Source: Thalassolituus sp. UBA1087
GTDB taxonomy: Bacteria > Pseudomonadota > Gammaproteobacteria > Pseudomonadales > Oceanobacteraceae
DNA length: 64,000 nucleotides
Reading direction: 5' to 3'
Assembly (NCBI GenBank): GCA_002314145.1
Contig: DCCG01000032.1
Location: 56,581 to 120,580 of the forward strand
The notes under the pieces were generated by a model. That model was not told the DNA's origin, ran no database searches, and worked only from the letters and a program-made list of their open reading frames with translations. The translations under genes and the position numbers were made by a program. Of the stretch, positions 1 to 8,305 are shown piece after piece. Position 1 is the first letter of the stretch. Each line of letters opens with the position of its first letter.

Positions 1-4
1 ATTT

Positions 5-38
5 CTGAAACTTTTCTGTCATGTAATAGAACTGTCAC
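5..38 (+). promoter_or_regulatory. candidate PHO box (PhoB site) upstream of the TonB operon
   Basis: CTGAAAC (5-11), a 4-base TTTT spacer and CTGTCAT (16-22) match the 7+4+7 layout of the enterobacterial PHO box; a further CTGTCAC lies at 32-38. It sits about 80-110 bases before the first gene of the operon. The first heptamer is degenerate and the window edge cuts off anything further upstream, so this is a candidate only. It is supported by a much better PHO box before the phosphatase gene at 5951. Confidence 0.45.
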
Positions 39-114
39 AGAGCTGCAGTATCGTGCGCTCTGAATTTGGGGAACCTGCATGGGCAGGGCTAATAGATTAA
101 TTCAGGTGTTAAAT

Positions 115-897
115 ATGCAACTGCAAACTCGCAGCCTTCTGGCAGCCGCTGTGCTCTCAGCTGGCGTAGTGTTCGGTGCTTCTGCAGCCTCAGTCGACAG
201 TGCGCTGGATAAAGGCGTAGATCGCGCTGTTAAAGCTCAGAAGTCTCAGCAAACGATTGATTCCATCGATGACAGCATCCGTTCTGCGGAGCGCGAATAC
301 CGGGGTCTGATCAAAGAAAATGATGGTCTCAAGGTATACATCCAGCAGTTGGATAAGCAGCTCGCCGCACAGCGCGAGGAGATGGACAGTATCGAAGACA
401 GCATTGAGAAAGTCACACTGGTTGAACGCCAGATCACCCCTCTGATGCTGCGTATGATTGATTCTATTGACCAGTTTGTTGCCGCGGATGTGCCTTTCCT
501 GAAGGAAGAGCGTACCGCACGGGTTAACAAGCTGAAGGATCTGATGGGGCGTTCAGATGTCACGGTAGCGGAAAAATACCGCAAGGTGATGGATGCTTAC
601 CAGGCCGAGGTGGATTATGGCCGTACGATTGAATCTTACCGTGGTTCGCTGGATGTTAACGGCGAAGAGCGTGAGGTTGATTTCCTGCGTGTTGGCCGTA
701 TTGCTCTGGTATATCAGTCTCTCGATGGTCAGGACCTGGGGGTCTGGAATACCGCTGCTAATGAGTGGCAGACCCTGGATTCTTCCTACAAAAGCAAGCT
801 GATGGCGGGTATCCGTATTGCCCGTGAACAGGCAGCCCCTGATCTGATTAAAGTACCGGTCGCTGCCCCTGTTGCAGCTCAAGTGGAGGCCAACTGA
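115..897 (+). CDS. DUF3450 family periplasmic coiled-coil protein of a TonB operon
   Basis: A 260-residue protein with a signal peptide (hydrophobic stretch about residues 7-22, likely cut after ASA) followed by a long charged coiled coil (about 35-105). DUF3450 proteins sit at the head of TonB2/TtpC-type operons and are thought to act in the periplasm beside the proton channel; the exact role is unknown. The start at 115 is preferred over an in-frame ATG at 79 because it puts the signal peptide at the N-terminus and has AGGTG upstream. Its stop overlaps the next start (ATGA), so the two are translationally coupled. Likely PhoB-regulated through the site at 5-38 (inference). Confidence 0.85.
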   Translation: MQLQTRSLLAAAVLSAGVVFGASAASVDSALDKGVDRAVKAQKSQQTIDSIDDSIRSAEREYRGLIKENDGLKVYIQQLDKQLAAQREEMDSIEDSIEKVTLVERQITPLMLRMIDSIDQFVAADVPFLKEERTARVNKLKDLMGRSDVTVAEKYRKVMDAYQAEVDYGRTIESYRGSLDVNGEEREVDFLRVGRIALVYQSLDGQDLGVWNTAANEWQTLDSSYKSKLMAGIRIAREQAAPDLIKVPVAAPVAAQVEAN

Positions 898-2270
898 TGA
901 AACTGCGTAATGTATTTTTAGCCGCCGCTGCGACTCTGAGCATGAGCATGCCTGCGATGGCAGCTGAGCCTGTCAGTGTTGACGATTTGTTGAGCCTGGT
1001 GAAACAGGGTCAGGCCCGTGATGATAAAGCGTTTCAGCAGCGTATCGCTGAGTTTAAAGCCTCAAAGGCACAACAGGAGCGCCTGGTTGCGGAAGCTAAA
1101 GCTGAACGTACCCGGCTGGAACAGGAAAGTGCCAATAAAGAAAAAGCATTTCAGGAAAACGAAACTGAAATCGCTGAAGCTCAACAACGTCTGACCAACC
1201 GTATGGGTTCACTGAAAGAACTGTTCGGGGTGCTGCAACAGGTGGCTGGCGATACTAAATCGGTATTTGAAGGTTCAGTCGTCAGCTCGGAACTGCCGGG
1301 TCGCGAAGCTTTCCTGACAGATCTGATCAAAACCGCAGGCTCGACCTCGAAACTGCCTTCCATCGAAAACCTCGAGCAACTGTGGTTTGAGATGCAGCGT
1401 GAAATGACTTACAGCGGCCGTATTGCCAGCTATCAGGCAGATGTTGTGATGCCATCCGGCGAAACCGTCACCAAAGATATTACCCGTATTGGCGGTTTTA
1501 ACGCCGTCGCTGATGGCAAATTCCTGAACTGGGATCTGGAAGCAAGCCGTCTGGTGGAGCTGGATAAACAGCCTGGTGGCCGTTACACCGGCCCGATTTC
1601 AGACCTGGAAAATGCCAGTGGTTCTGAGCTGACCGGTTTCTGGGTTGACCCTTCCCGTGGTCAGCTGCTGAAAATTATGGGGCAGTCGCCGGAACTGGGT
1701 GACCGCGTCGATCAGGGTGGTGTTGTTGGTTACATCATTCTGGCGCTGGGCGCTATCGGTGTCCTGCTGGCGATCTGGCGCATGATTGTTCTGTACAGCG
1801 AAGGCAACAAAATCAAGTCTCAGATGAAGTCTGAAACGGCCAACGAAAATAACGCACTGGGTCGTGTAATGGCTGTCTTTAACGCCAATAAAGATGCCGA
1901 TACCGAAACACTGGAGCTGCATTTAGGTGAAGCCATTGCCGCTGAAATTCCCCGTCTGACCCGGGCGATCGGCTGGATCAAAATCATCTCTGTGGTTGCC
2001 CCTCTGCTCGGTCTGCTGGGTACCGTAACCGGTATGATTGACGTGTTTGAAACCATGTCCCTGTTCGGCACCGGCGACCCTAAACTGATGGCGGGCGGTA
2101 TTTCTCAGGCACTGGTAACAACCGTTCTGGGTCTGGTTGCAGCGATCCCTTGTGTGTTCCTGCATACGCTGACCAACAACCGTTCCCGTGAACTGATGAT
2201 GATCCTGGAAGAACGCGCTACCGGTATTCTGGCGCGCCAGGCGGAACAGCAACACTCTAAGGCGGCGTAA
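897..2270 (+). CDS. TtpC-like large MotA/TolQ/ExbB family protein
   Basis: A 457-residue protein: signal peptide (cut near AMA, residue 22), periplasmic coiled-coil extension (about 35-105), a further periplasmic domain, then a C-terminal ExbB/TolQ channel domain with three membrane segments (about 275-297, 359-381, 404-424). The GLLGTVTGMIDVF signature of the family lies in the second segment. This arrangement matches TtpC of the Vibrio TonB2 system, which works with ExbB2-ExbD2-TonB2 to power outer-membrane uptake. Family membership is seen directly; TtpC equivalence rests on architecture plus gene order. Confidence 0.88.
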   Translation: MKLRNVFLAAAATLSMSMPAMAAEPVSVDDLLSLVKQGQARDDKAFQQRIAEFKASKAQQERLVAEAKAERTRLEQESANKEKAFQENETEIAEAQQRLTNRMGSLKELFGVLQQVAGDTKSVFEGSVVSSELPGREAFLTDLIKTAGSTSKLPSIENLEQLWFEMQREMTYSGRIASYQADVVMPSGETVTKDITRIGGFNAVADGKFLNWDLEASRLVELDKQPGGRYTGPISDLENASGSELTGFWVDPSRGQLLKIMGQSPELGDRVDQGGVVGYIILALGAIGVLLAIWRMIVLYSEGNKIKSQMKSETANENNALGRVMAVFNANKDADTETLELHLGEAIAAEIPRLTRAIGWIKIISVVAPLLGLLGTVTGMIDVFETMSLFGTGDPKLMAGGISQALVTTVLGLVAAIPCVFLHTLTNNRSRELMMILEERATGILARQAEQQHSKAA

Positions 2271-2276
2271 ATCGCA

Positions 2277-2798
2277 ATGTTCACAGAATTATACGAGCCG
2301 GTATATCTGTTCTTTGAGCGGGGAGGGGAAGTCCTCTTCGCCATCATGGGGCTGATATTTATCCTCTGGCTGATGGTACTGGAACGCACGGCTTACTTTG
2401 CTTTTGTGTATCGCAATCATGTGAAAAACGCGATTCGCGAATGGGAAGCGCGCACTGAGCGCACTTCCTGGACTGCACACCAGATCCGCCAGGAAATCAT
2501 TGCGCGTATGGGCTCAGAAATGTCAGCCGGTATGTCGACCATCAAGATGCTGGTCGGTCTTGCCCCGCTGTTTGGTCTGCTGGGTACGGTATACGGCATG
2601 ATTGAAGTATTCGATGTGATGGCATTTTTTGGTAACGGCAGCCCCAAAGCAATGGCATCCGGTATATCCAAAGCCACTATTCCGACCATGGCCGGGATGG
2701 TAGGTGCACTGACCGGGGTATTTGCCCAGTCAATACTGGATCGTTATATCAAGCGTAAACAGGTCCATCTTGAAGACCAGTTAACTTTTGACCACTAA
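2277..2798 (+). CDS. exbB: ExbB-type proton channel subunit
   Basis: A 173-residue MotA/TolQ/ExbB protein without the long N-terminal extension of its upstream neighbour. One membrane segment lies near residues 15-42; the conserved GLLGTVYGMIEVF signature (about 97-110) and a final membrane segment follow. It should form the inner-membrane pentamer that uses proton-motive force to drive TonB. Six bases separate it from the TtpC-like gene and 15 from exbD, consistent with one transcript. Confidence 0.92.
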   Translation: MFTELYEPVYLFFERGGEVLFAIMGLIFILWLMVLERTAYFAFVYRNHVKNAIREWEARTERTSWTAHQIRQEIIARMGSEMSAGMSTIKMLVGLAPLFGLLGTVYGMIEVFDVMAFFGNGSPKAMASGISKATIPTMAGMVGALTGVFAQSILDRYIKRKQVHLEDQLTFDH

Positions 2799-2813
2799 AT
2801 TGGAAGTAATGTT

Positions 2814-3221
2814 ATGAGACGTGGTTTTTCTAATATGTCTGCTCAGGCAGAAGAAGGCGAAATCGATATTACGCCAATGCTTGACGTGGTTTTTATCATG
2901 CTGATTTTCTTCATTGTGACGGCATCTTTTGTCAAAGAAACCGGTATTGAAGTGAATCGCCCGGATGCCAGCACGTCCCAGGCGAAACCGCGCGCGAATA
3001 TTCTCATCGCCATTAATGATATGGGAGAGATCTGGATTGATAAGCGCCGGGTCGATGAAAGTCAGGTACGTGCCAACATTGAGCGTATGCATGCCGAAAA
3101 CCCTCAGGGAACGGTAGTGATCCAGGCCGATGAAGAAGCCAAAACGCGCCTGTTAGTGGCCGTGATGGATGCTGCCCGGGCAGCGGGTGTATACGACGTA
3201 TCACTGGCAACGGAGAACTGA
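2814..3221 (+). CDS. exbD: ExbD/TolR family biopolymer transport protein
   Basis: A 135-residue protein with a short cytoplasmic N-terminus, one membrane helix (about 22-42) and a periplasmic domain. The helix carries the essential protonatable aspartate (D24 in ITPMLDVVF). It partners the ExbB channel encoded immediately upstream. The start at 2814 gives the usual ExbD length. Two bases separate its stop from the tonB start. Confidence 0.93.
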   Translation: MRRGFSNMSAQAEEGEIDITPMLDVVFIMLIFFIVTASFVKETGIEVNRPDASTSQAKPRANILIAINDMGEIWIDKRRVDESQVRANIERMHAENPQGTVVIQADEEAKTRLLVAVMDAARAAGVYDVSLATEN

Positions 3222-3223
3222 TA

Positions 3224-3847
3224 ATGCAATCCGTTATGCTTCGCTTCGGCGCTGCACTGGCGGTTGCCGCAGTTGCAACCTTCGGCGTGTTCTGGATGAT
3301 GCAGAGCCTGATCAGCAGTGGTGGTTCGGTTCTTAATGAACAGGACTACGGCCGCATTCAGAATTTCGTTATGAGTAAACCTGATGACGATGTTCAGACC
3401 AAAGACCGTAAGCCGAAGAAGCCACCTACGCCACCGCAGGAACCGCCACAGCCTGATATGCCGAAACCGGATATCGCCAAAGCAGATACGGCCGCATTCG
3501 ATGTGGGCGGTTTTGACCTGGGTGCCGATTTGAATGTGGATGCCGGTCTGAGCGGTGGTACCGGGGATGGTGAATATCTGCCGATAGTTAAAGTGGCACC
3601 GAACTATCCGCGCCGGGCAGCACAGAAAGGTATTGAAGGTTATGTGGTTGTTGAATTTACCGTAACCACACTGGGGACGGTCGTCGATCCTGTGGTGATT
3701 GAAGCACAACCACCTGGTATTTTTGACCGTGCGGCGACCCGCGCAGTGACCAAATTCAAATACAAGCCAAAAATGGAAAATGGTAAGCCAATCGAAGTAA
3801 AAGGCGTACGTAACATTATCCGTTTTGAACTCGACAAAAGCCGTTAA
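3224..3847 (+). CDS. tonB: TonB energy transducer
   Basis: A 207-residue protein with an N-terminal membrane anchor (about 7-28), a Pro/Lys-rich periplasm-spanning segment (KKPPTPPQEPPQ, about 66-80) and a C-terminal TonB domain (about 120-205) with the NYPRRAAQKGIEGYVVVEF signature. It carries energy from ExbBD to an outer-membrane receptor. The short proline-rich region is typical of TonB2-like proteins, which reach the receptor with help from TtpC. No TonB-dependent receptor gene is in this window, so the substrate is unknown. Confidence 0.93.
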   Translation: MQSVMLRFGAALAVAAVATFGVFWMMQSLISSGGSVLNEQDYGRIQNFVMSKPDDDVQTKDRKPKKPPTPPQEPPQPDMPKPDIAKADTAAFDVGGFDLGADLNVDAGLSGGTGDGEYLPIVKVAPNYPRRAAQKGIEGYVVVEFTVTTLGTVVDPVVIEAQPPGIFDRAATRAVTKFKYKPKMENGKPIEVKGVRNIIRFELDKSR

Positions 3848-3862
3848 CAGCGGGAGGTGAGT

Positions 3863-5158
3863 ATGAAAAAGCCCTTTATTATTGCACTGAGTGCACTGCT
3901 CAGTTACGGCTCCCTCGCGGTGCTGCCGGTAACCTCACAGGTGCAGGCAGCTGAAGAGTCTGATTCCGGTGCATCGAACAAACGTGTCCGGCGTTCGCAG
4001 ACCATGCGTCCGGTTATATACAAAAAACTGGATGCTGCCCGGGCACTGGCTGATGAAAAGAAATATGACGAAGCGCTTGATGATCTGAAATCGGTGGAAA
4101 AAATCCGTCGTAATTCTTATGAACAGGCTATGACCTTTAATATGTACGCTTATGTGTACTTCAATAAAGAAGACTATGCCGGTGCGATTAACGCCTACGA
4201 GCAGGTTGTTGCCATTAAGAATATCCCGGAAAGCCTGGAGCAGACGACGCTGTACAGTCTGGCTAAGCTGCATCTTATTCAGGAAGACTATCAGGCGTCT
4301 CTGAATACTCTGAATAAATGGTTCGCGATGGTCGAAAAGCCTGGTCCGGAAGCTTATATTCTGCGCGCTCAGATGCAGTTCCAGCTGGAGCAATATTCCA
4401 AGGCTCTGCCAGATGTTAAACAGGCCATTGCCATGGTGAAAGAGCAGGGCAATCAGCCAAAAGAAAACTGGCTGATGCTGGAACGTGCTGTTTACTACCA
4501 GAACAAAGACTTCAAAAGCCTGGCCCGTTGCCTTCAGGATCTGGCGACGCTTTATCCTAAGCCACAATACTGGACCCAGCTGGCCGCTGTTTACAGTGAA
4601 CTGAGCAAACCGCTGAAGGAACTGTCAACGCTGGAAACCGCTTATGAACAGGGTTATCTGACGCGCGAAAGTGATCTGATTAATCTTGCCTATGCGCTGA
4701 TGGGCCAGGAAATTCCTTACAAAGCCGCCACTGTGCTGGAGAAAGGTCTGCAGGATGACGTGATCAAGCCGACCGCTAAGAATCTGTCAACGCTGGGCGA
4801 TGCCTGGATGCTGGCCAAAGAGTATGACAAAGCCATTGTTGCTATGACGAAGGCGGCGGAAGAATCTCAAAAAGGCTCAGATTTCTTCAAACTGGCACAG
4901 ATTCATACCGAGCGTCAGGAATGGAAAGTCGCGCTGGAGAATGTTAATGCGGCGCTGCAGGATAAAGACTTTACCAAAGCGGCCTCCGCTTATGTACTGA
5001 AGGGCAATATACTCTTTAACCTGAATGATCTGAACCGTGCCAAACAAAGCTTTGCTAAAGCTGAGAAATATCCGGAGACGCAGAAGGCAGCCAGCCAGTG
5101 GCTTGCTTATGTGGAAGATGAACAGAAACGCCGTGAGTACATGGCTTCTGTAAACTGA
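3863..5158 (+). CDS. TPR-repeat periplasmic protein of the TonB operon
   Basis: A 431-residue protein with a signal peptide (hydrophobic about 5-25, cut near VQAAEE) and many tetratricopeptide-like helical pairs, for example residues 52-90, 120-150 and 360-400. TPR proteins of this kind end TtpC/TonB2 operons and probably act as scaffolds. The ATG at 3863 is chosen over the in-frame GTG at 3857, because that GTG is part of the strong Shine-Dalgarno GGGAGGTG. It is the last gene before the terminator at 5178. Confidence 0.85.
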   Translation: MKKPFIIALSALLSYGSLAVLPVTSQVQAAEESDSGASNKRVRRSQTMRPVIYKKLDAARALADEKKYDEALDDLKSVEKIRRNSYEQAMTFNMYAYVYFNKEDYAGAINAYEQVVAIKNIPESLEQTTLYSLAKLHLIQEDYQASLNTLNKWFAMVEKPGPEAYILRAQMQFQLEQYSKALPDVKQAIAMVKEQGNQPKENWLMLERAVYYQNKDFKSLARCLQDLATLYPKPQYWTQLAAVYSELSKPLKELSTLETAYEQGYLTRESDLINLAYALMGQEIPYKAATVLEKGLQDDVIKPTAKNLSTLGDAWMLAKEYDKAIVAMTKAAEESQKGSDFFKLAQIHTERQEWKVALENVNAALQDKDFTKAASAYVLKGNILFNLNDLNRAKQSFAKAEKYPETQKAASQWLAYVEDEQKRREYMASVN

Positions 5159-5177
5159 CCGGTCAGCTGTCAGTGAT

Positions 5178-5206
5178 AAAAAATGCCCGCCAATGCGGGC
5201 GTTTTT
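5178..5206 (+). terminator. intrinsic terminator of the TonB operon
   Basis: GCCCGC (5185-5190), loop CAAT, GCGGGC (5195-5200), then G and five T. The A-run before the stem lets it work on the opposite strand too, for the convergent gene at 5242-5736. Confidence 0.88.
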
Positions 5207-5241
5207 ACATCTGTAGCCGTAATAACAACAGGCTGCCTGAT

Positions 5242-5736
5242 TTAAGTCCGCTTTTTGGGTGTCCAGGCCCAGATCATTGTGGCTTTTACCGTTTCTGTAC
5301 CGGTCTCGTCGGTGATCTTAACCGGTACCTGAATTTCCCCTTTCTCATTGTCCTTAACATACGCCAGTTGTTCGTCAGTGAAGCTGGCAACCGCTTTCAT
5401 ATCCCCGGATGCGCGCTTCAGGTATTCCAGCTTCATTGAACGGATCACAATAATACGGTCGTCCGGGACACTCATACCGGTCATAAACCCGGTGGCTGAT
5501 TCGGCCAATAGCCCCATTGCAGCGGCATGCACACTGCCAATATGATTCTGCACTTTCTTACGGTTACGCATCACGATAATGCATTCAGTGGGGGTCAGTT
5601 TCTCCACCCGGGTGCCGGCAGTCCCGGCGAACGGAATCACCCGCCCCATTATTTTTGACAGTGCCCAGGGCTGAATCGCGTCAGGCAGGGATGCAACTTT
5701 ATTGATAACCCGGGTCAGGCGGTTTGCGGTGGTCAT
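5242..5736 (-). CDS. DUF4442 hotdog-fold thioesterase-like protein
   Basis: A 164-residue protein resembling the DUF4442/PaaI-like hotdog superfamily: an N-terminal helical part, then the NHIGSVHAAAMGLLAESATG segment (about 85-105), which corresponds to the central hotdog helix that lines an acyl-CoA site. Members are presumed acyl-CoA thioesterases, but the substrate cannot be read from the sequence. It is a single gene, convergent with the TonB operon and divergent from the phosphatase gene. Confidence 0.78.
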   Translation of the reverse strand: MTTANRLTRVINKVASLPDAIQPWALSKIMGRVIPFAGTAGTRVEKLTPTECIIVMRNRKKVQNHIGSVHAAAMGLLAESATGFMTGMSVPDDRIIVIRSMKLEYLKRASGDMKAVASFTDEQLAYVKDNEKGEIQVPVKITDETGTETVKATMIWAWTPKKRT

Positions 5737-5870
5737 AGACTTCTTCTTATGAGTTTTATGGTCTGGGATCAGTCAGTTCACGGCATTTTCACAACATTGA
5801 TACCGGGCTGTCTGTGTATGAGTGTAAAGCAGCTGCCCGGAGATATGCAAAAATCTCTGAGTGATTGTTG

Positions 5871-5888
5871 CTGTCATAAAACAATCAC
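5871..5888 (+). promoter_or_regulatory. PHO box upstream of the first phosphatase gene
   Basis: CTGTCATAAAACAATCAC: the first heptamer is a perfect CTGTCAT, the spacer is AAAA, and the second heptamer matches CTGTCAC at 5 of 7 positions. It lies 62 bases before the ATG at 5951, a normal place for PhoB activation. This predicts induction of the phosphatase at low phosphate. Confidence 0.7.
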
Positions 5889-5950
5889 AGGTTAGTAACA
5901 GCTGCAATGCAGGATGGATGACACCACTTTCTCACCAAACGGATTTTACT

Positions 5951-6997
5951 ATGAATTATAAAAAACATATGGCTCTGCCGGTGGCTTTGCTGATTCTCAT
6001 CGCGACACCTTATTCCTGGGCTATGTCGGATCTGCCGGAAGACACGCCGGATTCAGGGACGATCGATAAAACCGTACGCTTTATTGCTATTGGCGACATG
6101 GGCACCGGCGAAGACGGTCAATATAAGGTAGCGGCGGCTATCCGCTCGGTCTGTGATAGCGCCGGCTGTGACTTTGCGATCGGCCTGGGGGATAACGTCT
6201 ACGAATCCGGCGTGGATGATGTTGATGATATTCAGTTCGAAACCAAGTTCGAAGACCCTTATAAGGATCTGAACTTTCCCTTTTATATGACTCTGGGTAA
6301 CCATGATAACAGCTGGATTTTTGGCGGTGATGGTCTGGATAATGATCGGGGTGATATTCAGGTTGGCTACCACTATAAAGAGAATCGTCTGAGCGAAAAA
6401 TGGCAACTACCGGCCCGTTATTATGCGTTTAATGCCCCTCTGAACGACAATGAACCACTGATCACTTTTTTATCACTGGATTCGAACCCCTTGGCCGCCG
6501 TTGGTGATGGCGATCAGGATTACTGGCAATTACCCTATAGAAAAACACAGGCTGAGTGGATCGATGAAACACTCAGCCAATCTCCGGCACCCTGGAAAAT
6601 TGCGTTTGCGCACCATCCGTTTATTTCTAATGGCAGGCACGGTAACGCCGGGATCTATGACGGTGTGCCTGGCGCGGGGGGTATTTATTACGACATGCTC
6701 AAAGATCATGTTTGTAACATCGCGGATGTCATGATTGCCGGGCATGACCACGATCTGCAGTTCCTGAAACCGGTGGATCGCTGTGGTTCTACCTATCATA
6801 TTGTCTCCGGCGCCGGCGGCAAGACCCGGGAGCTGAAAGATGCAGACCGCAATGACGCCTACTGGCAGGAAGGTGGGGTACTGGGCTTCTTTCTGATTGA
6901 TATCAGCGGCGATATCCTGACGGCCACCGCTTATACGGTGAATCCGGTCAGTGGAGAATATACTGCTGCTTATACCCGTGCAGTATCGCGCCCATAA
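5951..6997 (+). CDS. secreted metallophosphoesterase, purple/tartrate-resistant acid phosphatase type
   Basis: A 348-residue protein with a signal peptide (cut after YSWA, residue 24) and a calcineurin-like dinuclear metal fold. Motifs appear in the expected order: GDMGTG, GDNVY (the Tyr is the iron-ligand position in purple acid phosphatases), GNHD, a histidine in FAHHPF, and GHDHDLQ. This resembles type-5 acid phosphatases, which release phosphate from organic esters outside the cytoplasm. The ATG at 5951 is chosen because it gives the signal peptide; an in-frame start at 5861 lies before the PHO box. A paralogue follows at 7217. Confidence 0.85.
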   Translation: MNYKKHMALPVALLILIATPYSWAMSDLPEDTPDSGTIDKTVRFIAIGDMGTGEDGQYKVAAAIRSVCDSAGCDFAIGLGDNVYESGVDDVDDIQFETKFEDPYKDLNFPFYMTLGNHDNSWIFGGDGLDNDRGDIQVGYHYKENRLSEKWQLPARYYAFNAPLNDNEPLITFLSLDSNPLAAVGDGDQDYWQLPYRKTQAEWIDETLSQSPAPWKIAFAHHPFISNGRHGNAGIYDGVPGAGGIYYDMLKDHVCNIADVMIAGHDHDLQFLKPVDRCGSTYHIVSGAGGKTRELKDADRNDAYWQEGGVLGFFLIDISGDILTATAYTVNPVSGEYTAAYTRAVSRP

Positions 6998-7073
6998 CGC
7001 TGCTTTTGCCTGACCATTCGTCTGGTGTGCTGCCTCGTTATGAGTCCGCACACCGGCTTCTGACAACACTTGA

Positions 7074-7091
7074 CTGTTATCAAACTTGCCG
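7074..7091 (+). promoter_or_regulatory. weak PHO-box-like site before the second phosphatase gene
   Basis: CTGTTAT (7074-7080), CAAA, CTTGCCG. Only the first heptamer is close to consensus and the second is poor. It is listed because the neighbouring paralogue has a good PHO box; alone it would not count. Confidence 0.2.
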
Positions 7092-7216
7092 GTGCATAAC
7101 TGACGACCATGACTCCGGTGTGAACTTATCAGCTGTCCACAGCATCATAAGCGCACAGTATTGCAAGGTTATAATCAGTAACCGGTGCAGAAGTCTGAAA
7201 CAGGCAAGGCCCCTTC

Positions 7217-8269
7217 ATGTATACAAAAACAATCACCGCATTAATGCTACTCGTTACAGTTCTTGTGGCATCAGCCGCTGACAAACACCTGTTAAATGTA
7301 AGTGATAACGCCCATCATCATAATGCTATCGATACACTAAGGTTTATCGTGGTAGGGGATACAGGTACCGGAGGCAAAGGTCAGCAACTGGTCGCTGATG
7401 CTATCTATCAGGTCTGTCAGGTGCAGGGGTGTGATTTTGCGCTGGCGCTTGGCGATAATGTCTACAGAACCGGGGTAACGGACCTGGCTGATGAGCAGTT
7501 TAAGTCAAAGTTTGAGCAGCCGTATGCAAAGCTTAATTTTCCCTTCTATATGGTGATCGGCAATCATGATGACCCGGACGCCGGGGCTGTTAAAGCGGGA
7601 ACGACAGATTCCGGCCGCTATGAAGTTGAATACACCTACAAGTCTGATAAAAGCAGCGATAAATGGCGATTACCGGCGCGTTATTATCGCTTTGATATGC
7701 CGGATAAAGATCACCCGATAGCAACTTTTTTGTCAATCGATGGTGCTTCGCTGGCGGGCAGGCCAGAAGGGCAACTGGTACCTTCACAGCTTGACTACCG
7801 TGATCGCCAGGCTCAGTGGTTAGACAGAGAATTTAATCGTTCTTCTGCCCCATGGAAAATTGCGTTTACTCACTTTCCGCTGTATTCCAATGGTCAACAT
7901 GGCAATGCCGGTGATTATGGTGGTCATGAGGGGCAGGGCGTTATATTCCGTACACTGATCACCCAGCATGTCTGCGGCAAAGCGGATATTCTGTTTTCTG
8001 GACATGATCATGACCTGCAGTGGCTTAAACCTGTCGCTGAATGTGGAAAAACGGTACAGATAGTCTCGGGGGCGGGCGCAAAAGTCAGGGATCTGGAGGA
8101 TGAGGACAGAAATGAAGCCTTGTGGCAGATGGGAGACACGCTTGGCTTTTTTTATATAGAAGTCAGTGATGACAGTTTTAAAGGCACCGTTTACACCGTT
8201 GATCAGGATGATGGCGAGTACCGCGCTGCCTTTAATGCAGAACTGAGCAAAGAACAGCCGGCCGGGTAG
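7217..8269 (+). CDS. secreted metallophosphoesterase, paralogue of the preceding gene
   Basis: A 350-residue protein with a signal peptide (cut near VASAAD) and the same ordered metal motifs: GDTGTG, GDNVY, GNHDD, THFPLYSNGQHGN and GHDHDLQW. It aligns with the upstream phosphatase along its length, so the pair looks like a tandem duplication that has since diverged. A 219-base gap separates them and may hold a separate promoter. Predicted periplasmic or secreted phosphomonoesterase; substrate unknown. Confidence 0.85.
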   Translation: MYTKTITALMLLVTVLVASAADKHLLNVSDNAHHHNAIDTLRFIVVGDTGTGGKGQQLVADAIYQVCQVQGCDFALALGDNVYRTGVTDLADEQFKSKFEQPYAKLNFPFYMVIGNHDDPDAGAVKAGTTDSGRYEVEYTYKSDKSSDKWRLPARYYRFDMPDKDHPIATFLSIDGASLAGRPEGQLVPSQLDYRDRQAQWLDREFNRSSAPWKIAFTHFPLYSNGQHGNAGDYGGHEGQGVIFRTLITQHVCGKADILFSGHDHDLQWLKPVAECGKTVQIVSGAGAKVRDLEDEDRNEALWQMGDTLGFFYIEVSDDSFKGTVYTVDQDDGEYRAAFNAELSKEQPAG

Positions 8270-8282
8270 CGGCTGTTCTTTT
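8249..8282 (+). terminator. intrinsic terminator after the second phosphatase gene
   Basis: A 12-base stem AAAGAACAGCCG (8249-8260) pairs with CGGCTGTTCTTT (8270-8281) and is followed by T and GG. The left arm is inside the last codons and the loop contains the TAG stop. Confidence 0.7.
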
Positions 8283-8305
8283 GGCCAACTTATCTTTTGA
8301 CCAAC

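Noticed and set aside
3104..3709. 201-codon minus-strand frame across exbD/tonB
   Set aside because: Shadow of the exbD and tonB genes; the product shows no motif.
7006..7281. 91-codon frame between the two phosphatase genes
   Set aside because: It runs through the start of the second phosphatase in another frame and has no ribosome binding site; no similarity recognised.
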